Shown: one piece after another, positions 56,601-64,000 of the stretch
How the letters are laid out: each line of letters starts with the position of its first letter
How positions within the stretch are numbered: the stretch's first letter is position 1
Assembly (NCBI GenBank): GCA_907164885.2
Contig: OU015495.1
Location: 98,562,832-98,626,831 of the forward strand
Direction: 5' to 3'
Length of the DNA stretch: 64,000 nt
Source of the DNA: Dolomedes plantarius
Taxonomy: Eukaryota > Arthropoda > Arachnida > Araneae > Dolomedidae
The notes under the pieces: model-generated
What the model saw: the letters and a program-made list of their open reading frames with translations, nothing else
Databases searched by the model: none
Told to the model about the DNA's origin: nothing
Translations under genes and position numbers: made by a program

Positions 56601-57775
56601 ATAGCTGAACGAGAGAATTTCAAGTACTTCGAAGAAAAGGCGATCGAGTTAAGCGTATCGAAAGAATATACAAGAGAGATGAAAAAAGACAACCAAAAAG
56701 AAAAAAAAGATTTGATGAAACACCCGATGAAGATATTGGAATAGCTGCGAGTGATTACTTCAGGGTTAACACGTTTCTCGTTGTCATAGATAGACTCATA
56801 TCCGAGTTAGCAAAACGGCAAGAGGCTTATCACGGATTTAACGAGAAATTTTCATTTCTTACCAAAATGAGTGAGTTGTTACCATCAGTTCTGATGGAAA
56901 AAGCCAGTTTTTTAGAAAAAATGTATCCTAATGATTTAGAAACAGACTTAGTTCAGGAATGCGTACACTTTCAAAGCTACCTTTCGTCTGAAAGAATTTC
57001 AATAAAACCAATTTCTGGATCATTAAAAAGTCTGTCTTCATTCCTGCGAGAACAGAATCTAGGAAACATTTATCCAAACTTGGATATAGTACTTCGTATG
57101 GCTCTTTGTACACCAGCAACAAATTGTTCAGGTGAAAGAAGCTTCTCTTGCTTGAAGAGAGTAAAGAACTACCTACGATCGACTTTAAGTCAAGAAAAAC
57201 TAAACGCTTTAGCTCTCTTGTGCATAGAGTCAGAGCTAATGAACAAGATTTCGCACGACGATATAATAAATGATTTTGCGAATTCAAAGTCTCGCAAAAA
57301 AGTATTGTAATGCTTTTATAATTTAACTTAAATTATAATACTAACAAATAATTAAGAAAAGATATATTTATTGTATTGTTTTTAAACTGTGAGTGTAATA
57401 ATAAATATTTATCAACGTTCGCCAAATGTATATTTTTTATGTAAGCTTTATTCATATTATGTAAGTATTGTATAGTTTTAAGACATACCTTACCTTACTT
57501 TAAAAGTGGTTCATGATTGAGATATTTTTTGCTTAAAATAATGTTTTTTGATAATTCTTTGCTGTAAAAATAATCAAGGATCTAACACGGTACCATAGTT
57601 CTCAATGATACTAACCATACGGGAAAAGCTGATGTAACGAGGATGATGGAGCACAAATCATAAAGTTGGAATTTTATTGATAGAAAATTGATATGATTGT
57701 GGACTAAGATATCAAAATTTAGAGGCGGCAAAAATTGAATAGCCTACGGGCGGCAAATCTATAAATCCGCCACTG
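53607..57775 (+). mobile_element. Full-length hAT element, 4169 bp
   Basis: Exact 8-bp duplication GATCGTCC at 53599-53606 and 57776-57783. The left end is CAGTTGCGGATTTA and the right end read inward is CAGTGGCGGATTTA (one mismatch). Both lead into subterminal GGGCGGCAAAT motifs (53649, 53668, 57751). It contains one transposase gene on the plus strand. Size, ends, target length and protein all agree with a hAT of the type that encodes a TTF-finger transposase. Apart from the coding lesions it is structurally complete. Confidence 0.95.
54730..57310 (+). pseudogene. hAT transposase (TTF zinc finger, DUF4371-like, dimerisation domain)
   Basis: It opens at the ATG at 54730 (MSDGRKRLSGAQYKKRAKI), with TAA at codon 26 (54805-54807) and the frame continuing. 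A TTF-type zinc-finger region follows (YCGPCLAFG ... NSARHKSSV, about 55330-55460). Next comes the RNase H-like core, with the first Asp in LIIDSTPDIAHIDQL and the second in GQSYDNAANMSGMYNGLQAK, followed by FSAHSLNLV. The frame shifts at T7 near 56231-56237, again near 56300, at T9 near 56497-56505 and at A8 near 56700-56707. The C-terminal dimerisation domain is in 56867-57310 (TNCSGERSFSCLKRVKNYLR), ending at TAA 57308-57310. Upstream 54.2-54.7 kb is probably untranslated leader. The gene is inactive as written; three of four shifts are in or beside homopolymers. Confidence 0.92.
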
Positions 57776-58199
57776 GATCGTCCACGTGTAAACCGAAACC
57801 CAAGCCCCCCCCACCCCCACCCCCACACACACACGCGCATGCGAAACACAAACGTTAACTTAATGTTTCTATAATTCGGCAAAATCTTAAAATTAACAAT
57901 TAGAAAAAGCATGCGGTTTTCACCATGTATTCTGCTAAAGTAGATCGGCTATTATATAGCGGTAAAAAGTCAAAGAAACAAAGAATAAACATAAAAGAAT
58001 ATTGCTTCAACTAACAAAAAGATATACTAATTCTTTAAATGAGGTATTTGTGCCTGGCGGTTTTTACTTATTTGAACAACAGCCTAGTCGCCAAACAATC
58101 GGCACCTGTTTAAAATAAAAAATTAAACAATATCAGGTCTAATTTAGGATATAGCTACCCTCATTTCCTCTTCTATATTAGAATGCCTTTCCCCCTTTT

Positions 58200-58888
58200 T
58201 TATTAATTCTTAGTTGTTAATAGTTCTTATATTGATTAATACCGAGCAATCCAACTCACACAGATAAGAATGTTGAAAACTGTAACAAAACTTTAAGTGC
58301 CTTTTTGGAAACAGCCGGGTATTCTTCTTGGAGAAAAATCGAAAACTCTTCAAGGTTGTTTCTGAATATTTCATTTTCATATGACGGTCTGTTGACAAAG
58401 AAACTAATTCCCCTTCATCTTGTAAGGAAAATCCTGCACGCGATGCATCAAATGTGCAAATTGGATTTCGTATCCAATCATGCAATTCTGTATTTAAAGA
58501 TGAAAAATAATTTATAATTTCGTCTTCGAATAATGTCAAATGTTCTATTATAGCGGGAATAATTTATTTTTGAAGTAAATTCAAACTATCCAATGTATTT
58601 ATTTTTAAAATGCGATTTTTCGGAAGATAATTTTTTTTTTCTTATATGCTGACAATTTGTCCATAGATGTCAAAATATTTCCTCTCTTTTCTCGTATGCT
58701 TGAGTTTACTGTATTTAAATATTTTTAAAATATCAGCTAAATATGCCAATATGACACAACAAATATCCTTTTTCAGCTATGTTACAAAAACATCGTTACT
58801 TTTATTTTGAACAAAAAAATCCAATAGTTCATTTTTTTAAGTTCCAAAATCAGACTTGGCAAATAAATAACACCCAATAACTCCAGTT
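58200..58888 (-). pseudogene. hAT transposase relic (ZBED/SCAND3-like group)
   Basis: Minus-strand translation, with several stops and shifts, gives KNELLDFFVQNKSNDVF, then CCVILAYLADILKIF, a match to the conserved LAYLADIFxxLN block of ZBED5/GTF2IRD2-like hAT transposases. Further on come LTLFEDEIINYFSSL, then MKMKYSETTLKSFRFFSKKN, then the C-terminal dimerisation remnant HSYLCELDCSVLINI (family pattern TSYLCExGFSxLTNIK), where reading ends near 58210. The relic ends upstream at the fold-back mariner (58892). Its terminal repeats were not found. It is a different hAT lineage from 53607-57775. Confidence 0.75.
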
Positions 58889-58891
58889 ATA

Positions 58892-59452
58892 CAAGGTGCG
58901 GCTATTAATTTCCTGAACTGATCTAATAACTCCAGAAAATATTACATGAAATACATACCCATTTAATAAGTTTCGAAGCAGCTCCCACCTGCCGTAATGC
59001 ACTGCTATGCTCGGCTGTACAAGTTTCGGAAAAATTTTTTAACGTCCTCTCTCGGAATGCTCTTTAATGTTGGACGTCACCGTTTTCTTGATGGCTTCAA
59101 CATCCTCAAATCTTGTTCCTTTCAGCAAATTGGCCCAGCATGAGGTCGTGGAGATGCAGCATCCTCCTTACTCTCCGGACTTAGCACCGGCAGACTTTTT
59201 CTTGTTTCCAAAACTGAAAGATTTGCTGAAGGGAACAAGATTGGAGGATGTCGAAGCCATCAAGAAAACGGTGGCGTTCACACTAAAGAGCATACCGAAA
59301 GAGGACTTTAAAAGTTGTTTCCGAAACTTATACAACCGAGAACAGAAGGGCATTACGACAGGTGGAAGTTACTTCGAAACATATTAAATGTATAACATGT
59401 AATATTTTCTGTAGTTATTAGAACAATCCTGGAAATTAATGACCGCACCTTG
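58892..59452. mobile_element. Fold-back mariner element, 561 bp
   Basis: Ends are CAAGGTGCGGCTATTAATTT at left and CAAGGTGCGGTCATTAATTT read from the right, with TA on both sides (58890-58891 and 59453-59454). The inverted repeat extends about 235 bp from each end and includes coding sequence. The left arm near 59080-59120 reads ACCGTTTTCTTGATGGCTTC, and the right arm near 59252-59271 is its complement. Only about 90 bp of unique centre remain. The architecture matches the Tc1 fold-back at 30397-31687, in an unrelated family. Confidence 0.82.
59138..59387 (+). pseudogene. mariner transposase C-terminus
   Basis: The peptide HPPYSPDLAPADFFLFPKLK is the block around the third catalytic Asp of mariner (DD34D) transposases, whose family pattern is HPPYSPDLAPSDYHLF. 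It continues LLKGTRLEDVEAIKKTV and ends NREQKGITTGGSYFETY with TAA at 59385-59387. The first two catalytic Asp residues and the DNA-binding domain are absent, replaced by the inverted left arm. An upstream Met at 59067 lies in that arm and is not a real start. Confidence 0.82.
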
Positions 59453-59454
59453 TA

Positions 59455-59892
59455 CATTAACCAAGCTCAGTTTAAAATTCCATTTACACTAAACTTCCGA
59501 TTATCCGTGCTTACTAGTGCACGGGTAGGCACAAAAAGCACCGATAATCCAAAAATGGTCCTCATGTATGTTAAACGTCCGTAAGGGAAGGAAAGGAGGT
59601 GGTAAACAGTTCCATTAATTGACTCTGACTCTTTCAATAAGTTTACTTTCTCTAAGACACTGCAACATTTATTACTACACGAACGAACATACATATAACA
59701 CTTATAATATTAACAATGAATGAAGCCTATGGCACGTCTGCTCATCACTGTGCCTACTGACTCTCTTTGCTTCGCTGTAGAGCCGTCTGCCCACTTCGTC
59801 TCCAAACTTACTCTCGCTCGCTGCATTCTCGTTAGGCTACAACATGTACCATTAAAAAAATAATAATAAAATAAAATAATCAGAGGTATGAG
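59455..59892. other. No gene recognised
   Basis: Two short minus-strand open frames (59467-59694, 59710-59895) have no family features. If the hAT relic at 58200-58888 once continued upstream, nothing readable of it remains here. Confidence 0.35.
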
Positions 59893-60047
59893 CATAGGCG
59901 TAGGGGGGGGGGGGGGGGGGGATCATAACATTTCATATTTTAAGCACCCCGCCAGGCAGTCAATGCGCGGAGGAGGGCCCTAACTGAATTCAATCCCCCC
60001 CCCCCCCCCCCTCCAAAAAAAAAACTGAGAAGCACGCTACGCCTATG
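59893..60047. mobile_element. Short MITE with CATAGGCGTAG ends
   Basis: The left end CATAGGCGTAG runs into G19 (59903-59921). The right end read inward is CATAGGCGTAGCGTGC. C17 (59995-60011) lies near the right. The interior matches 14280-14408. The GC homopolymers appear to be degenerate parts of the element. Confidence 0.6.
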
Positions 60048-60357
60048 GGTATAAGAAAAACGACATAGAGCGATTTTAGCAGTGTTCAGCAAATGTAGTT
60101 GAATTTCGACGGATTTTCATTTTTTCTTATTTGAAAAGTCATTCCAAGTTTTTTTACGAGGAAAACATGTCAGTTTCTTTCAGAAGCGACAACTTACACC
60201 GATCCACAACAATATGTCATGAACGGGTTCTACAAGTTATAAAAGCTGTTACACGATTACGTAAAAACTGAAAACGAATCTGAAACACTGTCTTGCACTT
60301 CAGAGAATGACCCAAGTCGAAGTAGGACATGCACTCGGTTAGTCATTTAGAAGAATA
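60048..60357. other. No feature recognised
   Basis: No supported feature. Confidence 0.4.
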
Positions 60358-60365
60358 AAATGACC

Positions 60366-60715
60366 GTGACGCCCGAGGTCGCCTATCGGTAGCGCGCCGG
60401 CTTTCGGTATTGGGGGTGCTCGGATCGAATCTCGACAAGCGCCGTTAAGTACCTTCGTGTCCAGGTCGGATATGAGCACGTTAAATCCGTAGACCTGACA
60501 GTCCTTCTAAGAGGTCAAAGGGTGGGGAAGGTACGATTCCCTACCCCCAGATGTCGCCCCTAGGAGGGGGGGGGGTGATCGGTCAAAATTGTGGAAGCAC
60601 CTACCCAAATCGGACTCCAACCCTTGTGGTGCGATTATAAACCGGAGCCGCACTACTCAGCTCGAAGCCTATTTGGACCTGGTCCGTAACGCCAGGCGGC
60701 ACTAGGAACAACAAC
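60366..60715 (+). mobile_element. tRNA-derived SINE
   Basis: The head has TCGCCTATCGGTAGCGCGC (A-box region) and TCGGATCGAATCTCGAC (B box). The body has GTGTCCAGGTCGGATATGAG, CACGTTAAATCCGTAGACC and CAAATCGGACTCCAACCCTT, ending in GGAACAACAAC. AAATGACC flanks it at 60358-60365 and 60716-60723, extending as GTG versus ATG. The longest representative of the family with relatives at 2153, 11209 and 44772. Confidence 0.85.
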
Positions 60716-60723
60716 AAATGACC

Positions 60724-61272
60724 ATGGATTTTTTTTTTGGGGGGGGGAGGGAGGGCTATACTACATATATATGTTACGATAAAAACCATAAACCCGGTGA
60801 TTGTGCATAATCGGCGGTTATTACGCCTATCCCAAACGATTTTGGAAAATATGATAAATTTATTTCATATACTCCAAATTAATCCCATTTACTGGCGATT
60901 ATTCATACTCGCCAGTTCGTAAACGAACATTATCATATTTACCACTACAGTGGTAAATATGATAAATCGTACTTAATTAATCAAATTTACCGGATATCAT
61001 ACACAATCGGCAGGCTAGGATGGTAAATTCGATCCATCATGCATTATCATCAAAAAACTTTTATCTGAAGAAAATACCAGAGCTGAAGTTTGTTATAGCC
61101 AAAGTAGTAGATACTACAGTGAAGCTAAGCATACCAGATGTAGACGTAGCAAAAGGTGATCCGCGGAATATAGTAGCAAGTCATGAGAACTACTGGAAAT
61201 AATGAGTGCTATCAGTCGGAAACAAAGATGGGACGTCTTTCACAACTGTATACCAGAGAATCGTTTCTGCTA
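60724..61272. other. Unassigned, with a palindrome
   Basis: 60931-60964 is a perfect inverted repeat with 16-bp arms TATCATATTTACCACT and a 2-base centre. The motif AATCGGC occurs near 60810 and 61007 beside GTGCATA and ACACA. Short open frames are not recognised. The flanks may belong to an older element split by the Tc1 insertion. Confidence 0.4.
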
Positions 61273-62470
61273 CACTATCTACCAATAAGTATTTCGACAA
61301 CGATGTAAATGGCGATATCTGCGGTCCGGATATACGTCACGCCCTCCACCGTTAAATATCAGGTAGGTAACAAGACTGGCATTAGTCGCATGCAAGATAC
61401 CACGAAGTACAGAGTTATCTGATTTCGAGAAAGGTGTAATCGTCGGGTATCATAGAAATGGCCGATCCTTAAGGGTCATATCTAGCGAGCTGAATTACCG
61501 AAAATCGACAGTGGCCTATGTGATTCAGAAGTGGAAGGTGAGCGGTGATTGTCGGAATGTGCCCCGAGTCGAGAGACCCACAAAACTGGGAGATAGAGAC
61601 CGACGGGTGCTGTCAAAAGGAATCGGAAGAACCGCACCCAACCGATGGCCCACATACTCCAGGAGTTTGAACAGGCACTCGGAAGTGTTTCGATTAATAC
61701 CATTCGTAAGGAAGCACATTTGCTTGGTTTTCATGGTCTTGCTGCCGCCCATAAGCCTTTGATCACATAGTCCAACCGCGCTGTTTGGTTAATGCAGTGC
61801 AAAGAACGTCGAAAGTAGAACGTAAATCAGTTGAAACGGGTTCTCTGGTGCGACGAATCAAGGTTCACCCTCTACCGTTCGGATGGCAGGGTCTAGGGTC
61901 TGCCTGGAGAACGCCTCCTGCCAGAATGCATTGTGCCCATAGTAAAATTCGGCGGAAGTGGAATTATGGTCTGAGGGTGTTTCTCCTGGTATAGACCGGC
62001 ACCCTTGGTCTCAATTCATGGTAAGCTCAATGCCGACGCCCACTGCACTATATTGGATGACAAGTGTGCTTCCTACGTTGTGGCAGATTTACGGGTTGGA
62101 TCCATGTTAGATCCAGGACGACAACGCCAGTTGTTATGTTGCGATGGATTGGTATGGTGACAATGGGGTTAACCGAATGGACTGGCCTGCCCGGAGCCCA
62201 AGCCTGAACCCTATCAAGAACCTCTGGGACGAGTTGGATCGCCGCACTAAGAGGTGCAACAACCGTCCAAAATCGTTGAAGGAACTTGCATGTCTTCTCC
62301 AACCCGAGTGGAAGAAAATACGACTAGCAGTCATAAAAGGACTTGTGGAAAGCATGCCCCGGAGGGTTGAGGCTGTAATTGCCTCTCGTGGAGGCTCTAC
62401 CAACTATTGAATATGAATAAATTTTGTTTTTTTTCATCACAGGTGTCCAAATACTTATTGGTAGATAGTG
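61273..62470 (+). mobile_element. Tc1-like element, 1198 bp, inactive
   Basis: Terminal inverted repeats CACTATCTACCAATAAGTAT at both ends, continuing TT (22 bp). TA is on both sides (61271-61272 and 62471-62472). Plus-strand transposase remnants fill most of it. Confidence 0.9.
61395..62410 (+). pseudogene. Tc1-family (DD34E-type) transposase, badly decayed
   Basis: Readable blocks in order: SDFEKGVIVGYHRNGRSLRV, then RKSTVAYVIQKWK (helix-turn-helix); TQPMAHILQEFEQALGSV in another frame; KRVLWCDESRFTLYRSDGR (first catalytic Asp); KFGGSGIMV with a stop where Trp is expected; QDDNASCYVAMDWYGDNG (second Asp); and DWPARSPSLNPIKNLWDELD, in which the catalytic Glu of the NPIENLW motif is Lys. It ends AVIASRGGSTNY and TGA at 62408-62410. 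Several frameshifts and stops make it non-functional independently of the Glu-to-Lys change. A few residues also appear deleted between the second and third catalytic blocks. Confidence 0.88.
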
Positions 62471-62472
62471 TA

Positions 62473-62945
62473 TGTTGTTTGACGACAAGTGCATCCGCAT
62501 TGGGGGGGGGGGGGGGGGGAGATAGTGTATGTGACGACCAATTTCTTGCAGTAGAGAATGCACCAAATATCACGCTGCAAAGAAATTTACAAAGAGCTAT
62601 CCAAGACGGGTTTATTACAATCTATTTCAGAATTTACGACTCAAACTATCCAAACTCAGTCAGAGATTTTGCCTCAAAACGCGAAAATGAATGAAGCTAC
62701 TGTGCAAATTTCATCTGACGAAAGCGATTCTGCAACAGCGCAACACAAAAGAATGCGATTACATCTGGAGAGCGAATAATAAAGCGTTTAATAATATATA
62801 TATATATGTACAAATATATATCTTTTCATTCCGGAATTTGTGATTTTTTTTAAATTTAAAATAAAGCATTGATTCATTTGAATTTCAAGAGACTTCTTTT
62901 TTTAAAGATTGTTTAGAATACGATTTTCTTTGTTTAATGCATACA
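62473..62945 (+). other. Unassigned; possible C-terminal coding fragment
   Basis: A frame ending at 62779 reads TQSEILPQNAKMNEATVQ, then ISSDESDSATAQHKRM, acidic then basic, followed within 10 bp by AATAAAG. This could be the 3' end of an old transposon gene, but no family is recognised. G18 is at 62502-62519, between two copies of AGATAGTGTATGT (62463 and 62520). Confidence 0.3.
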
Positions 62946-62959
62946 ATTTGCCCGAATAT

Positions 62960-63179
62960 TTTTTTTACTAATGCGGAGGCACTTTGTCATGAGACATTCG
63001 CCTTTTGTTACTCCCCGCGATTTATCGTCTACTTTATTATGAGAGCACCATTTAGGTGAGCCAGCATTGTTCCCTACGAGGGGGACGACACTGAAACGAT
63101 CAAGCATTATTAAGGACTTGAACCCAAGCCCACTGCGTGCCAGCTCAGAACGCTAACCACTATACCCATGTAGGCTGCT
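62960..63179 (-). mobile_element. tRNA-derived SINE (third family)
   Basis: 14-bp target duplication ATTTGCCCGAATAT at 62946-62959 and 63180-63193. The minus-strand head reads GGGTATAGTGGTTAGCG (A box TATAGTGGTTAGCG), with TGGGTTCAAGTCC (B box GGTTCAAGTCC) downstream. The element ends in an A-run at the left. Its body is unlike the other two SINE families. Confidence 0.88.
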
Positions 63180-63193
63180 ATTTGCCCGAATAT

Positions 63194-64000
63194 CAAAATA
63201 ATTTATAATTAATTGAAAAGTTAAAATGATTTATTTAATTTTTTAATAAGTATTTTATAAACAAACAAGTCATTGGATATATCGATCATTTGACCATATA
63301 CCTATGTCTTTTTACACGACACAGTCTGGAACGTATCCTCCATGTAAAAAAAATATTAGGTGTATATACATTTATGTGTATGCGTGTGTACACATGTATA
63401 TAAACATATATATAGTATGTGAACATGTAAATAAGTATGCATATGTGTGCTTTTATATGTGCCGGTTATTATGAAAGTGGTCTAAGTCATATTTTTCGTT
63501 TCGAGATGTTTAAAGGTTTGAGTTTGATGACAAACTGAATTCTGTTTAAAGATGCAACAACCAACTTAATCCAACGGTTCAATTTTTACAATTTTGCAAA
63601 GATTGCCTCAGATTATGGTAATGCAAAAGAATGCAATGCAAAATAACTGATACTCTTTTTTTACCATGTTTTTATTAACTCGCTTTCTTGTTTGTTTGCG
63701 TGTTTGCCCAGTACAAATGTTTCAATCGATTTTTAACTTCCCGACTAGCTCAACATTTGAAACTTTTAGCATAGCTCAGAACACAATGACAATGCATTCT
63801 TTTAATACTTTTAGCCGAAAAAATTCGCAAGGTGGCGCTTCGATCGAATTCAATGCTTGCACTTTTGCGTAACGTGTTTGACGATTTTGAAAACAATACA
63901 TGTGAATTTAGTTTGTTTACAAAAATATTGTGCGAAAAATTTTAAAAAATTATAAAAATTAAAGTTTATAAAGTCTGTGGATAGTGGAAACGACTAAAAA
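63194..64000. other. No gene recognised
   Basis: Contains a TATG/TGTA-rich stretch (about 63360-63450). Open frame 63666-63872 is unsupported. Confidence 0.4.

Noticed and set aside
62144..62403. Antisense frames of 84 and 89 residues
   Set aside because: Shadows of the Tc1 transposase C-terminus on the plus strand.

Overview
The window looks like intergenic, repeat-saturated DNA from an animal nuclear genome. It is AT-rich, has long (TA)n microsatellites, tRNA-derived SINEs, Helitrons with arthropod-style termini, and many Tc1/mariner, pogo/Tigger and hAT elements. An arthropod, perhaps an arachnid, fits the Helitron and SINE style best; that is an inference and the species is not identified. 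I found no convincing host protein-coding gene, rRNA gene, functional tRNA gene or CRISPR array. Nearly every recognisable protein is a transposase, a Helitron Rep or helicase piece, or a broken copy of one.

Layout. 1-5 kb: short Helitrons, an LTR abutting a SINE, two 69-bp MITEs and very long (TA)n tracts. 6-9.3 kb: two AT-rich tandem-repeat fields, the first interrupted by a SINE. 11-15.5 kb: SINE, Helitron ends and short direct repeats. 15.7-23.8 kb: a large minus-strand Helitron relic (5' end near 23840, HUH Rep near 20 kb, CTAG 3' end at 15697). It carries a nearly intact DD41D Tc1/mariner-superfamily element (15801-17130) and a dead Tc1 relative with 36-residue spacing (21629-22838). 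24.8-25.6 kb: a short Helitron. 28-34.5 kb: MITEs, SINEs and a hAT relic (29906-31972) into which a fold-back Tc1 element has inserted. 34.7-37.3 kb: a TIR element holding a second, dead DD41D element. 38.4-42.4 kb: Helitron pieces with helicase and Rep fragments and a duplicated 5' end. 44.7-48 kb: SINE, Helitron and two LTRs. 48.6-52.6 kb: a ~150-bp satellite split by a pogo/Tigger element that itself contains a hAT MITE. 53.6-57.8 kb: a full-length hAT with exact 8-bp target duplications and a frameshifted transposase. 58.2-59.5 kb: a second hAT relic next to a fold-back mariner. 60-63.2 kb: SINEs and a dead Tc1.

There is no cellular pathway here. What the region records is nesting order: satellite, then Tigger, then hAT MITE; hAT, then fold-back Tc1; Helitron, then DD41D mariner; TIR element, then DD41D mariner. 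The observations most worth following up are the two fold-back elements made from inverted copies of transposase 3' ends, the open DD41D transposase, the hAT whose lesions sit mainly in homopolymers, and a short Helitron carrying a tRNA-like segment. I did not find a clearly new biological system.
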